Assembly: GCA_016197205.1 (NCBI GenBank)
Contig: JACPWG010000108.1
Location: 61,379 to 125,378, forward strand
Length of the DNA: 64,000 bases
Source: Planctomycetota bacterium
GTDB taxonomy: Bacteria > Planctomycetota > MHYJ01 > WSZJ01 > JACPWG01
Reading direction: 5' to 3'
The position numbers were made by a program, and so were the translations under genes. Within the stretch, counting starts at the first letter, position 1; each line of letters starts with the position of its first letter. Positions 39,809 to 49,275 of the stretch are shown piece after piece. The notes under the pieces are model-generated. The model saw only the letters and a list, made by a program, of their open reading frames with translations, was not told the origin of the DNA and made no database searches.

Positions 39809-41154
39809 CAGCGAAGCGAAACCAGCCGCGGACGGCGACGCCGGCGCGGGTCCGCGGCGGAACGGCCGTGAGCGCGCTCGAGATCGCGCTTTTTATTCTC
39901 GCCATCGGCGCACCGTCCCTTTTCGCGCAGGAGCGGGTCACCGTATCGCTGCGGGACAACACGACGGTCGAGGGGATCCTCCAGGGGTTCGGCTCCCGCG
40001 TGTTTCGGGTGGAGGTGGACCAGCCCACGCGCCCATTGCGCGAAATCCGTGAGGAGGAGATTCTCCGCATCGAGTTCCACCCCGGGCTCGCGCCGGCCCC
40101 CGGGGGCGCGGCGGCGAACTGGCTGGTGAACGGCGATTTCGAGGACGGGGGGATGCTGGCCCGAACGCCGGGCTGGCTGAGCGAGTACCCGGTCGTCACG
40201 CCGAAAGCGCCGTCCTATGCCCTCGACGCCGCGATCGTCGCCTCAGGAAAAAAAAGCGCGAGGCTGGAGACGGAGGTCGCGTACGGATCCGCGAGCTGGA
40301 GCCAGGCCGTGGAGAGCTTCCCACCGGTCGAGGCCGTGCACCTCGAAGGGCGACTGAAAAGCGAAGGGCTGGAGGGTTGCGCTTCGCTCGAGCTGCTCTG
40401 CGTGGACGCCTCCGGCACGGCCGTGCTGGCCGCCCGGGACAGCGCGGACTCGGCCCCGGTCACGGGCACTCGGGACTGGACGCGCGTGGCGCTCGACGCG
40501 AACCTCCCGGCGGGCACGGCGCGGCTCTGGGTGCGCGCGACCGTTCGCGGGGTGGGCAGGGCGTGGTTCGACGGGCTCGTGCTCGGCGCGGTCCCGCGCC
40601 TTTCCACCCCGGCCGCGCCCGCGCCGGCGTTGGGCGAGGAGCTGGCGCGTTCGGGGAACTTCGAGGAGGGCGAAGGGGCCTTCGCCCCAGGCTGGTGCTC
40701 GGAGTGGCCCGCGGGCCTGCCGGTCCATGCGGGCGGTCCCGCCACGTGGCCGCGGTTCCGCGTGGACGACGTCGGGGCGCACGGCGGCCGCAAAGCGGCG
40801 CGCGTGGACGGTCGCGCCGCGGGCGGCTTCAATGGTTGGACGCAGCGGCTCCCGGCGCTGCCCGCGGGCGCGCGCCGCATCCGCGCGAGCACGTGGGTCA
40901 AGACGGCGAACCTGAAGGGGCACGCGCGGCTGCTGGTGGTCTGCGAAGGACCGCGTGCGGCGGAGCCGGGCGGCGAGGTCGCGTCGTTCAGCACCTCTCC
41001 CGCCAAGGACGCCCCGGCGAGCGCGGACTGGAAGAAGCTCGAGCTCGAGTTCCCGCTGCCCGAGGGGACCGCGAGCCTGACCGTGCGCATGGGCGCCGCG
41101 GGCGAGGGCACCGCCTGGTTCGACGACGTCAGCGTGACGGCGGCCGGGGAGTAG
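39805..41154 (+). CDS. Exported protein with two carbohydrate-binding-like domains
   Basis: This 449-residue protein has a basic N-terminus and hydrophobic segment ALEIALFILAIGAPSLFAQ (about 24-42), a signal peptide or anchor. Residues 43-92 (TVSLRDNTTVEGILQGFG) resemble the beta module at the end of the preceding pseudokinase. Two similar jelly-roll-like domains follow, each opening with a NGDFEDGG or SGNFEEGEG motif and a GW(L/C)SE(Y/W)P signature and ending AWFDGLVLG or AWFDDVSVT, reminiscent of carbohydrate-binding modules. Its ATG overlaps the pseudokinase stop (ATGA). It is probably an extracytoplasmic partner of that protein. An A8 tract (40248-40255) encodes Lys-Lys. Confidence 0.78.
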   Translation: MTAKRNQPRTATPARVRGGTAVSALEIALFILAIGAPSLFAQERVTVSLRDNTTVEGILQGFGSRVFRVEVDQPTRPLREIREEEILRIEFHPGLAPAPGGAAANWLVNGDFEDGGMLARTPGWLSEYPVVTPKAPSYALDAAIVASGKKSARLETEVAYGSASWSQAVESFPPVEAVHLEGRLKSEGLEGCASLELLCVDASGTAVLAARDSADSAPVTGTRDWTRVALDANLPAGTARLWVRATVRGVGRAWFDGLVLGAVPRLSTPAAPAPALGEELARSGNFEEGEGAFAPGWCSEWPAGLPVHAGGPATWPRFRVDDVGAHGGRKAARVDGRAAGGFNGWTQRLPALPAGARRIRASTWVKTANLKGHARLLVVCEGPRAAEPGGEVASFSTSPAKDAPASADWKKLELEFPLPEGTASLTVRMGAAGEGTAWFDDVSVTAAGE

Positions 41155-41180
41155 GCGGCGGGGGTGCCGCGGCGGGACGC

Positions 41181-41217
41181 GGAACCCCGACCGTGAGGGA
41201 GCGGTCTCGGCGTGTCC
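41181..41217. repeat. GACCG/CGGTC intergenic motif, copy 3
   Basis: A 37-bp unit beginning GGAACCCCGACCGTGAGGGA and continuing GCGGTCTCGGCGTGTCC. It lies 27 bp after the stop of the four-gene operon, where the GACCG/CGGTC hairpin could mark a transcript end. Confidence 0.7.
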
Positions 41218-41323
41218 TGGCGCTTTGCCCCATTCGATCTCGCCGATCCGCGGCCTCACGCGGGTAGCCGCGACGAAACTGCGGTCAGGACTCTCCCCGG
41301 AGAGCGGGGCCGCTCCCCGCTGA

Positions 41324-42286
41324 CTACGGCGGGAGGTGAAACAGGCGGACCGCATTCCCGCGCAGCACCTTCGCGCAATCGCCCGGCGAAAGGCCGCGCT
41401 CCAGGCCGGCGACCAGGTCCACATACCTCGCATAGTGCTCCGCCCCGTAGTACGGGGCATCGGTGCCGAAGAGCACCCGGTCCGCCCCCGCGCGCGCGAC
41501 GGCGTCGAGCGCCTCCGTCGGACCCGCCCAGGCCGTTTCCAGGTAGAGCTGCGCGTCGCCGCTCGCGAGCGCTTGGCAGGCCTCGCGCACCGCCGCCTCG
41601 TGTCCGGCTTTCGTCCCCATATGATAGAGGACGACCGGGACCTTTTTGTGCCGGCGGGCCAGCGCATGGATGCGGGACGCCGCGGAGGCCCCCCCTTCGG
41701 GCCCGCAATGGAAGACCGCGGGGACACCGTAGCGTTCGCACAGGTCGAGGTAGGGATCGCACCGCGGGTCGTCGGCCAGGAAGTGGTTCATGTCGGGATG
41801 GAACTTCACGCCGACGAAGCCCCGGTCGCGCAGGAAGGGCTCCACACGCGCCGCCGAGCCCCGCGGGTCGCTCGGCCGGCTCCATGCCAGCGCGGCGAGC
41901 CGTTGGGGATGGAGCGACACGACGCGGGCCGTCTCTTCGTTGGCCGCCGTCTCATCCAGGTTGAGCGTCGTGCCCGGCAGTTCCGCGCCGTCGATGTTCG
42001 AGACCAGGACGAGAGCCACCCCATGGCGGTTCAGGTTGGCGAGGAGCGTCTCGAGCGAAAGGTCGAAGCCGCGAAACGAGCCGATGTGCGCGTGGACATC
42101 GACGAGGTGGAGGCGCGACCAGTCCACGGGCGCGGGCGGTTCGGCGGCCACGTCGGCCGGCGCGTGTACGCGCAAGGACCCGAGGCGGTCTTGCAGGGCT
42201 GCCAGGAAGCAGAGTGTCGCGAGCGCACCCAGGAAGAGTGCGAGCCGGGGGCGACTTGGACGAGAGGGAAGCGGGTCAGGGCTCAT
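41324..42286 (-). CDS. Membrane-anchored amidohydrolase (TIM-barrel) family protein
   Basis: This 320-residue protein has an N-terminal span (LALFLGALATLCFLAAL, about 15-31) and an amidohydrolase_2-like barrel with VDVHAHIG (HxH metal ligands near residue 65), GVKFHPDMNHF, a third His in VFHCGPEGG, LYHMGTKAG, and the catalytic Asp region FGTDAPYYG. Residues for one or two metals are therefore present, and hydrolase or decarboxylase activity is plausible; the substrate is unknown. The ATG at 42286 overlaps the stop of the HAMP-GAF gene (ATGA), so they are coupled and may form a sensing and processing pair at the membrane. Confidence 0.82.
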   Translation of the reverse strand: MSPDPLPSRPSRPRLALFLGALATLCFLAALQDRLGSLRVHAPADVAAEPPAPVDWSRLHLVDVHAHIGSFRGFDLSLETLLANLNRHGVALVLVSNIDGAELPGTTLNLDETAANEETARVVSLHPQRLAALAWSRPSDPRGSAARVEPFLRDRGFVGVKFHPDMNHFLADDPRCDPYLDLCERYGVPAVFHCGPEGGASAASRIHALARRHKKVPVVLYHMGTKAGHEAAVREACQALASGDAQLYLETAWAGPTEALDAVARAGADRVLFGTDAPYYGAEHYARYVDLVAGLERGLSPGDCAKVLRGNAVRLFHLPP

Positions 42287-43629
42287 GGGGCAGCGCGCGT
42301 GGCGAGACCCACGCTCGAGCGCAAGGCCACCGCCAGCGCCGGCGCCAGCGCCGAGAGCAGGTCCTGGTCCTGGAGGGTGAACCTCCCGCCGCCCAGCTTG
42401 TTCACGATGTGGACTTCGCCGACGCGCTCGCCGCCGAAGAGAACGGCCAGGCTGACCGAGTGGCGGAAGCGGAGGTGCGGGAAGGCGTCGAGCGGCCCCG
42501 CCCGGAAATCCAGGACCCAGCGGAGCTGCACGGGATACTCGGACCCGGCGCTCGCTCCGCTGAGCGCGTGCGCGTGCGCGACCGGGGCCGGCCCGAGCGC
42601 TGCCGGCCAGCGTGGCCCGGCGACGGCGACCAACGAATCGGCCCCACCCCCCCGGCGAAACAGGAAAGCGGCCTCGGCGTCCAGGGCCTCTCGGACCCGT
42701 TGTAGTAGCCCGTCGGCAAGCCGCTCCGGCGGCAGGGAGGCCGCAAGCGCCCACGCGCCGGAGAGTCCGGACAACTTCCGCACCCTCCGGTCCAACTCGC
42801 CCGACAACAGCCGCAGGTCCTCACCGGTGCCGGCCGCGGCGCGCATTCTCTCCGCAAGCTGCACCGAGGATTCCTGGAGCTTGTCCCCCAGGCCGTTCAG
42901 GATCTGGCACACCTCCCCCAGTTCATCGCGGGAGAGGATCGCCGCGCGCGCCCCCACGTCCCCCGCGCGCAGCCTCCGCGCGGCCTCGACCAGCTCCAGC
43001 AACGGCCGGTTGAGGACATACGCAAAAAAGAACGCGAGGAGGAGCACGGTCAGGCCGGTGAGGAGGGCCAGGGCCAGGGCGTCCTTGCGCGCGGACTCCA
43101 GCTCGCGGGCCAGCGGATCGAGCGTAAAGACCAGGTGGCAGACCCCGCCCCCCGGCGCGGGGTCGCGCACGCGGTGGGACACGTGAAACTCCTGGTCCCT
43201 CGACGGCTCCGGGAGGGAGGGGACCAGCAGCAGGGGCTCGACGAAGGGGGACGGTCGGTCCATGCGCTCGGGGTCGCTGGCGGCCACCAGCATCCCGTCG
43301 CGGTCCTCGACGCCCGCGAAGGCGACGTCGCTCGCGGACATGAGGAGATCGACTTGATGCAGCAGCGCCTGACGGTCCCGGGCGGCCAGCGGCTCGCGGC
43401 ACCCCTCGGCGAAGAGGTTGCCGAGCATCTCGCTGCGCCGCTCGAAACGCCGCAGCAGGGCGTTGCGAAGGGCGAGGTCGTGGTGGCGAACGAGCACGCC
43501 GCCGATGAAGACCGCGACCACCGTGATCGCGAGCACCAGCTTGAGTCGGAGAGGAATCACGGTCCCGCCCCCGGCTACCGCCGGCGACTGCGGCGGCGCG
43601 GCGAGCGACAAGCCTTGCGTAGGCTCCAT
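42283..43629 (-). CDS. Membrane sensor with HAMP and GAF domains
   Basis: This 448-residue protein has a first span (LKLVLAITVVAVFIGGVLV, about 30-48), an extracytoplasmic domain of about 130 residues resembling a Cache-type sensor (VAFAGVEDRDGMLVAASD), a second span (ALALLTGLTVLLLAFFFAYVL), a HAMP linker (RPLLELVEAARRLRAGDVGA), a coiled coil and a GAF domain from about residue 300 (LLQRVREALDAEAAFLFRR...HIVNKLGGGRFT). There is no kinase, cyclase or phosphatase output domain, so it probably works through a partner. GAGGGA lies five bases before ATG 43629. The amidohydrolase gene overlaps downstream. Confidence 0.85.
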   Translation of the reverse strand: MEPTQGLSLAAPPQSPAVAGGGTVIPLRLKLVLAITVVAVFIGGVLVRHHDLALRNALLRRFERRSEMLGNLFAEGCREPLAARDRQALLHQVDLLMSASDVAFAGVEDRDGMLVAASDPERMDRPSPFVEPLLLVPSLPEPSRDQEFHVSHRVRDPAPGGGVCHLVFTLDPLARELESARKDALALALLTGLTVLLLAFFFAYVLNRPLLELVEAARRLRAGDVGARAAILSRDELGEVCQILNGLGDKLQESSVQLAERMRAAAGTGEDLRLLSGELDRRVRKLSGLSGAWALAASLPPERLADGLLQRVREALDAEAAFLFRRGGGADSLVAVAGPRWPAALGPAPVAHAHALSGASAGSEYPVQLRWVLDFRAGPLDAFPHLRFRHSVSLAVLFGGERVGEVHIVNKLGGGRFTLQDQDLLSALAPALAVALRSSVGLATRAAP

Positions 43630-43800
43630 AGGGTCCCTCAGGGACAGGGGTCGATGCCGTGGAGCCCTCCGACGCGCGCTTCTCACGGTCGGTCGGAGAG
43701 GCGGCTCCGCCCTGCCGCGGTGGAGCCGCAACCAAGGCGCGGGCCGGCCTGCGCTCCGTAGCTCGCGGCGAGCGAGCGAAGGAGGGAGGCCCGCGCCCTC

Positions 43801-43966
43801 AGTACCGCCCCACAGAATTGGGTGACCCATTTGCTCGGCGATTTTGGCCGCCCGCTTCGTTGCGCTCGCTCGCCGTAGTTCTCCGGTACTACGCCTCGCT
43901 CGCGCGCCTCGCGGGCGGCCAAACTTGCCTTCGCTTATTGATCACCGACTTCCGTGGAGCGGTACT
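43801..43966. mobile_element. AGTACCGCCCCA-ended small element, copy 2
   Basis: This 166-bp sequence begins AGTACCGCCCCA and ends TGGAGCGGTACT and matches the body of the nested element at 13288-13487. CTC lies on both sides if the right end is placed at 43963, consistent with a short target duplication. It is non-coding, in the 403-bp spacer upstream of the HAMP-GAF gene. The rest of that spacer (43630-43800 and 43967-44032) holds an inverted GCGCGGGCC/GGCCCGCGC pair and the 18-bp repeat ACTTCGTCAACGGGCCAC. Confidence 0.7.
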
Positions 43967-44032
43967 CAGGCGTCGTGTCTACACTTCGTCAACGGGCCAC
44001 GAGTCTCTCCTCTTGCCTCCGGCGAGGAGAGG

Positions 44033-45844
44033 CTACTTCGACAGCATGGGCGGGGTCGCTTTTTTCAAGAAAAGCAGCGCAAAGCAGGTTTCGGGAAAGC
44101 TCGAACCCCAGTTTCCTTCCGCCCCCTGGAAGGCGCAGAGGAGGTTCGCCCCCTCCGCATACCAGTCGTGCGTCCCGAGCCGCCGCGCCTGCGCGAGCAC
44201 GCACGCGCGCTCGAGGCCGTACAGGTAGTAATAGTACCACGCCTCCCCCCGGCGGGGATTCACGCGCACGGAATAGTTCGCCTCCAGCCACGCGAGGCCG
44301 TCGTTCAAGGACTCGGAGGACCTGCGCGCCCACTCCGCCGAGAGGCGCTTCTGGTCCTCCAGGAGCGCGCGGGCGATGGCCACGCTCGCGATCCCCGCGC
44401 ACGTCATGCTGCCGTACGCCGGATCGGCCTCGACCGTGGCCGGACCGACGGCGTCGTTGTACATCCAGCCGCGGGTCTTGCACGCCAGCTCGCGCGCGTC
44501 GCCGTGCGCGTCGGCGACGAGCCGCTTCGCGCTCCGCCCCCGGGACTGCTGCGCGAGCACCCAGTGCTCCAGGATCGCCTGCCAGACCTCGGGCGCCACC
44601 TTGACGCCGCACCGCATCGCCCCGGACAGGCCGAGCACGGCGTACTGGCAGTTCGAGTTGTCCCAGCTCCCCTTCGGGTCCTCGTAGCTCCAGCGGCGCT
44701 GCGCGAGCACGTGCCCGAGCAGCCAGGCCACCGCCCCCTCGACGAATTTCTGGTCCGCGGGCGGGAGCCTCCGCTGCCGCACGCGAAAGGCTTCCGGATG
44801 GTCGAGCACGTCTTCGCTCTCGCGGATCTCCTCGAGCGGCGTATAAGCGGCCTCCACGGCCAGGATCGCCAGCGCGACCGAATACGTCCGCCGAAAGGGC
44901 GTCTTGCGCACGAGCTCGAGCCCCTTGACGACCGTCGGGTCGTTGTACAACACGCCGCTCCGGACCAGGGCGAGGACCACGAGCGCGGTCTCCCCCTCCA
45001 GGTTCACGGCATCGATCCCCCAGCCGCCGTCCGGCCGCTGGTGTCCCTTCAGGTAAGCCACGCCCTGCTCGATCGCGGCCGCGATCTTTTTTTTGAGGGA
45101 GGGGGGAGCCGAGGGGAGCACCTCCGTAAGCTCGAGCCGCTCCTGCCGCGCATAGGTCGTGTCCTGCGACCCGCGCTGCCCGTCCAAGGCGAGCTCCAGC
45201 TCGGTCTCGCCGCGCAGGAGGACCTTGCGGGCCGGGTCGAACCATGCCCGCGTGGTCAGGCTGCCGCTCTTCACGCGGTAGGTCGGGGACGGCGGCCCCC
45301 CGCGCCCCTCCCCCGCGAGCCGGCACGCGCCGTTGACGCGCCAGCACGGCGTGCCGTCCACGGCCTCCGCCCCGACGAACGTGAAGTCCCCCTCGATGCG
45401 GAAGCCCTCCACGCCCGGCGCGTCCAGGATTTCGAACGCGCGCCGCCATGTGGCGCCCGGGAGCACGGGCTTGGCCGGCGGCACGACCAGGACGCGACGC
45501 ACGGCGGCGCCGTACGAAGGCGGGGGTTGGACCAGCTCGCCCGCGGCGTCCAATTCGTAGCCGAAAACATTGAAGTGGTTCAGCGGCTCCGGTACGACGA
45601 CCGCGCGCCCGCCGATGTCGCTCCTGCGGAAGACGCGATAGTGCGCGCAGTCCCCGGGGGCGAGCCCCCAAGCGATCGTCACCGCGTCCCCCGCGCCCGG
45701 GGCGCCCCCCGCGAGCGGGACGACGGCAAGGAGAAGCGCCGGCAGGGCGGCGGCCGACCACAGCCGGCCGCCGAACCGCGACCGCAAGCTAGTGGCCTTT
45801 GCGCGTCCTCCGCCCGCGAGCTCCGGACTTCGCATCGCTTCCAT
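44033..45844 (-). CDS. Exported terpenoid-cyclase-fold (alpha-toroid) repeat protein
   Basis: This 603-residue protein has an N-terminal hydrophobic signal region (AALPALLLAVVPLAGGAPGAG, about 30-50), a beta-rich domain (about 55-240), then an alpha/alpha toroid of prenyltransferase/squalene-oxidase type repeats with GVAYLKGHQRPDGGWG, WSYEDPKGSWDNSNCQYAVLGL, CAGIASVAIARAL and NLLCAFQGAEGNWGSSF. The acidic DxDD cyclase motif is not evident, so enzymatic cyclisation is doubtful; such exported toroids are common hypothetical proteins in planctomycete-like genomes. Starts at GTG 45847 and ATG 45835 are also possible. It follows the AAA+ gene by about 10 bp. A T8 tract (45087-45094) encodes Lys-Lys-Lys. 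Confidence 0.8.
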   Translation of the reverse strand: MEAMRSPELAGGGRAKATSLRSRFGGRLWSAAALPALLLAVVPLAGGAPGAGDAVTIAWGLAPGDCAHYRVFRRSDIGGRAVVVPEPLNHFNVFGYELDAAGELVQPPPSYGAAVRRVLVVPPAKPVLPGATWRRAFEILDAPGVEGFRIEGDFTFVGAEAVDGTPCWRVNGACRLAGEGRGGPPSPTYRVKSGSLTTRAWFDPARKVLLRGETELELALDGQRGSQDTTYARQERLELTEVLPSAPPSLKKKIAAAIEQGVAYLKGHQRPDGGWGIDAVNLEGETALVVLALVRSGVLYNDPTVVKGLELVRKTPFRRTYSVALAILAVEAAYTPLEEIRESEDVLDHPEAFRVRQRRLPPADQKFVEGAVAWLLGHVLAQRRWSYEDPKGSWDNSNCQYAVLGLSGAMRCGVKVAPEVWQAILEHWVLAQQSRGRSAKRLVADAHGDARELACKTRGWMYNDAVGPATVEADPAYGSMTCAGIASVAIARALLEDQKRLSAEWARRSSESLNDGLAWLEANYSVRVNPRRGEAWYYYYLYGLERACVLAQARRLGTHDWYAEGANLLCAFQGAEGNWGSSFPETCFALLFLKKATPPMLSK

Positions 45845-45854
45845 CACCGACCCG

Positions 45855-47144
45855 TCACAGCTTCACGAAATAGGTCTTGCATGCGTACTCGACGGACTCC
45901 TCGTCGAGGGCGACCGGCTTGCCCATGTACCGCGCCCGGTCCAGGATCTGCTCGAGGAGGTCGCGCGGATGGCAGGACCGGAGCGGGAAACCGTCCCGCT
46001 TGTACCGTTCGAGGAGCCAGTCCACCATCTCCTGCCGGAAGGGGACCCCCTTCGCCTGGCAGCAGGCCCGGAAGATGTCCCGGTATTGCTTTTCGGTCGG
46101 GTCTCCGACCGCGACCTTGTAGCGGATGCGGCGCAGGAACGCCTCGTCCACGAGGTCGCGCGGCTCGAGGTTCGTCGAGAAGACGACGAGCACGTCGAAC
46201 GGGACCGCGATCTGCTTCCCGCTCCGCAGGTTCAGGAAGTCCATGCGCTTCTCGAGGGGGACGATCCAGCGATTGAGCAGGTCGCGCGGGGAGACGCGTT
46301 GCCGGCCGAAGTCGTCGATGAGGAGAAGGCCGCCGTTCGCCTTGACCTGCAGGGGACTGGTGTAGAAGCGGTTGCGCTCGTCGTACATCAGGTCCAGGCT
46401 CTGGAAGGTCAGCTCTCCCCCGGTCATCACCATCGGCCGGTCGCAGACGCAGAGGCGCTCGTCGAGCGAGCCGTGTCGCTGGCACAGGGACTCGAAGGCG
46501 TCCTCGCGGTACTTGTGGACGGCGGCATCGAAAATCGTCATCACTTCGAAGCCGGTCAGGACCGCGTACGGGATCCAAACCTTGCCGGCGAGCATGTTGA
46601 CGATGCGCTCGGCGATGGAGGTCTTCCCGTTGCCCGGCGGGCCGTAGAGAAACATCGACTTGCCCGACGAGACGGCGGGGCCGATCTGCAGCCGAAAGAG
46701 GTCGTCGATCACGAGGTCCTGGAAGGCCCGCTCCACGACGTCGGGGGTCACGCGGCCGAACTGCACGGTCTGGCACCGGACGATGTCGTTGTAATACTGG
46801 AGGGAGACCGGCGCGGGGCCGACGTAGGAGTCCCGGGACATGATGTCCGCGACTCGCGTACGCCCGCGCTCGGTGGCCTCGTAGGTCCAGGTCGTGGCCA
46901 TGTACCCGGTCCCGTGGGTGACCTCGCAGAGCTTGTCGGAGACGAGCCCCTTGAGGAGCAGCTCGAGCACGTTGGCGTAAGGGAGCTTCAGGTAGGCGGC
47001 CGCCTCCCCGGCGGTCAGGCGCCCGGAGTGATGGATGGCCTTGAGCGTGAGATCGGCCAGGTAGTTGGAGGGGAGGCCCGTGTCCTCGATGGAGGTGGGG
47101 GCGAGCGGGACGGCATGGAAGCGGGCGGTCTGGTTTTCGGCCAT
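45855..47144 (-). CDS. AAA+ ATPase with N-terminal winged-helix-like region
   Basis: This 429-residue cytoplasmic ATPase has an N-terminal helical segment resembling a winged helix (SGRLTAGEAAAYLKLPYANV, about 40-60), followed by an AAA+ module with Walker A YGPPGNGKTS, Walker B GLLLIDDFG, and sensor/arginine region VVFSTNLEPRDLVDEAFLRRIRYK. It is of the type annotated as ATPase with chaperone activity. The start is ATG 47144; no strong Shine-Dalgarno. The toroid gene begins about 10 bp after its stop, so they form an operon, but one product is cytoplasmic and the other exported. Confidence 0.88.
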   Translation of the reverse strand: MAENQTARFHAVPLAPTSIEDTGLPSNYLADLTLKAIHHSGRLTAGEAAAYLKLPYANVLELLLKGLVSDKLCEVTHGTGYMATTWTYEATERGRTRVADIMSRDSYVGPAPVSLQYYNDIVRCQTVQFGRVTPDVVERAFQDLVIDDLFRLQIGPAVSSGKSMFLYGPPGNGKTSIAERIVNMLAGKVWIPYAVLTGFEVMTIFDAAVHKYREDAFESLCQRHGSLDERLCVCDRPMVMTGGELTFQSLDLMYDERNRFYTSPLQVKANGGLLLIDDFGRQRVSPRDLLNRWIVPLEKRMDFLNLRSGKQIAVPFDVLVVFSTNLEPRDLVDEAFLRRIRYKVAVGDPTEKQYRDIFRACCQAKGVPFRQEMVDWLLERYKRDGFPLRSCHPRDLLEQILDRARYMGKPVALDEESVEYACKTYFVKL

Positions 47145-47381
47145 CGTGCTGCTCGAAGGAGGGAGGAGGGCGCTCGCGGCGGGAGTGCCCGGAACGTGGA
47201 AGAGGTCCGCTGCGGCTACTAGATGATAGCCGCCGCGAGGAAGGGGGTCAAGCTCCGGAGAGGACGGCGACGCCCGGATCGCCGCCCGAATTCCCTTGGC
47301 GAGGCTCGGGAAGGCCCGGTAGAATGCGTGACTTCGACTCTGGTTGGCGAGGTCCCTCGTCCCTCGTGCGTGGAGGAGGAC

Positions 47382-48017
47382 ATGAAGTTCTGGTGTGCGG
47401 CGGCGGCCCTTTCGTGCGCGGCGGCGATGCTGCTCCTCTCCGGTCTCCCCGTCCGCGGCCAGGACACGCCGCCGGCGGACCCTGGCAATCCGGGGAACCA
47501 GCAGAAGGAGCCGGACAAGGAGAAGATCGAGGGGAACGCGAAGGCACTCAAGGCGCGCGACAACCTGGAGAACGCGCGGACGATCGCGAAAAAGTGGAAG
47601 GAGGACGCGATCCTCATCCTCGTGATGGGCGTGAGCGTAAAGGAGGACGGGACGATCGACGTGACCGATGCCGAGAGCGGCGCCTACTGGGGGTACTGGT
47701 TCTTCTCGCCGGGGACGAAGACCGACGCAGCCGACGACTCGGCCGCCCGGTTCTGCGTGCGCCTGGTCGGCGGCGCGGTCGAGCAGCTCCCGGGAGACTC
47801 CACTTTTGGGGACAAGGTCGCCCTGCCGAACGATTTCCTGGACAGCGACAAGGTGTGGGCCGCCGCGAAGCGGGTCGACGCGAAGGCGGAGGGGGACGCG
47901 ATGATGTCGCTGATCCACCACGAGGAGAGCAAGGACCACCCCTTCCAGTGGGACTTCCAGCGACCGGGCATGACGGTGTCGTTCGACGCGAAGTCCGGGA
48001 CGCCGCTCGGACAATAG
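47382..48017 (+). CDS. Small exported protein of unknown function
   Basis: This 211-residue protein has a clear signal peptide (KFWCAAAALSCAAAMLLLSG followed by LPVRGQ), a Pro/Asn/Lys-rich linker, and a compact domain with ILILVMGVSVKEDGTIDV, SGAYWGYWFFSPG, and a GMTVSFDAKSGTPLGQ end. The pattern is similar to small periplasmic domains that sit beside peptidase inhibitor-like repeats, but I cannot name it. GGAGGAGG immediately precedes ATG 47382. It stands alone between divergent AAA+ and co-directional aminotransferase genes. Confidence 0.72.
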   Translation: MKFWCAAAALSCAAAMLLLSGLPVRGQDTPPADPGNPGNQQKEPDKEKIEGNAKALKARDNLENARTIAKKWKEDAILILVMGVSVKEDGTIDVTDAESGAYWGYWFFSPGTKTDAADDSAARFCVRLVGGAVEQLPGDSTFGDKVALPNDFLDSDKVWAAAKRVDAKAEGDAMMSLIHHEESKDHPFQWDFQRPGMTVSFDAKSGTPLGQ

Positions 48018-48111
48018 CGGAGTGGCGGCCCGCTCCTTGAAGGTGAGCCCAGACCTGGGCGCCCTCCAGGCGCTCCTGGCGCACCTCGATCGCCAGCGGA
48101 GGTGTTCCCCG

Positions 48112-49275
48112 ATGTCTTTCGGGACCCGCAAGCGGAAACCCCGCCAGTTGGCCCGGCGAATGGAAAAGTTCGAGGCGTCCGGCATTCGCCGCGTCTTCGA
48201 CCTCGCCGCCAACGTCAAGGACGCGCTCGACCTCTCCATCGGCCAGCCGGACTTCGATGCCCCGGAGCCCATCCGGCGCGCGGCCATCGAAGCGATCGAG
48301 TCGGGCTTCAACCGCTACACCGTCACGCAGGGCATCATCGAGCTTCGCGCGCGCCTGCGGCAAAAGGTCGTCCAGGAGACCGGCCAGGAGCCGGAGGCCG
48401 TGCTGGTCACGTCCGGGACCGCGGGCGGCATCCTTCTCGCCCTGCTGGTCCTCATCGAGGAGGGGGACGAGGTCCTCATCCCCGACCCCTACTTCGTGAT
48501 GTACAAGAACCTCGTGGCCCTCGCGGGGGGCACGGCGCGCTTCCTCGACCTCTATCCGCACTTTCGCCTCCGCAAAGAGCAGCTCGAGGCGGCGATCACG
48601 GACCGCACGAAGCTCCTCATCCTGAACTCCCCGGCAAACCCGACCGGCATCGCCTATACGCGGGAAGAGCTGTTGGCAATCGCGGAGGTCGCCGAGGCGC
48701 ACGACCTCCTGGTCCTCTCCGACGAGATCTACGATCACTTCATCTACGACTTCCCCCACGAGAGCCTCTTCAAGTTCTACCGGAACACGCTCCTCGTCGG
48801 CGGGTTTTCCAAGACCTACGGGATCCCGGGCTGGCGGCTCGGCTACGTCGCCGGACCGCGGGACCTCCTCGACCCCATGACGATGGTGCAGCAGTTTTCG
48901 TACGTGTGCCCGAACGCGCCGGCGCAGAAGGCCGCGCTCCTCGCGCTCGACCTGGACATGCGCCCATACGTGGAAGCCTACCGGCGCAAGCGGGACATCA
49001 TCTACGAGGGACTCAAGGACTGCTACGACGTCGTGAAGCCCCAGGGCGCCTTCTACATGTTTCCCCGCTGCCCGAAGGGGACGGACGAGGAATTCGTGCA
49101 TCGGGCGATCGAGCGAAAACTGCTCGTGGTGCCCGGGGGCGCGTGCTCCCGGCGAACGACGCACTTTCGCCTTTCCTTCGCGACCTCGGAAGTCACGTTG
49201 CACAAGGCGGTGACGATTCTGCGCGAACTGGCCGGCGCGGAGGCACGGCCGGCGCAGCCGAACCGCGACCGGTAG
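48112..49275 (+). CDS. Class I/II PLP-dependent aminotransferase
   Basis: This 387-residue cytoplasmic enzyme has fold type I features: LDLSIGQPDFDAPEPIRRA near the N-terminus, TSGTAGGILLAL (phosphate-binding), NSPANPTG (Asn contact), LSDEIYDHFIYD (Asp for the pyridine nitrogen), and the Schiff-base Lys in GGFSKTYGIPGWRLGY. It probably transfers amino groups from aspartate, aromatic or related amino acids; substrate is not determined. GGAGG lies nine bases before ATG 48112. The last residues (NRDR) and stop are inside the GACCG/CGGTC repeat at 49260-49295, so the C-terminus was contributed by a repeat. It precedes a hydroxyacid dehydrogenase gene by 158 bp. Confidence 0.92.
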   Translation: MSFGTRKRKPRQLARRMEKFEASGIRRVFDLAANVKDALDLSIGQPDFDAPEPIRRAAIEAIESGFNRYTVTQGIIELRARLRQKVVQETGQEPEAVLVTSGTAGGILLALLVLIEEGDEVLIPDPYFVMYKNLVALAGGTARFLDLYPHFRLRKEQLEAAITDRTKLLILNSPANPTGIAYTREELLAIAEVAEAHDLLVLSDEIYDHFIYDFPHESLFKFYRNTLLVGGFSKTYGIPGWRLGYVAGPRDLLDPMTMVQQFSYVCPNAPAQKAALLALDLDMRPYVEAYRRKRDIIYEGLKDCYDVVKPQGAFYMFPRCPKGTDEEFVHRAIERKLLVVPGGACSRRTTHFRLSFATSEVTLHKAVTILRELAGAEARPAQPNRDR

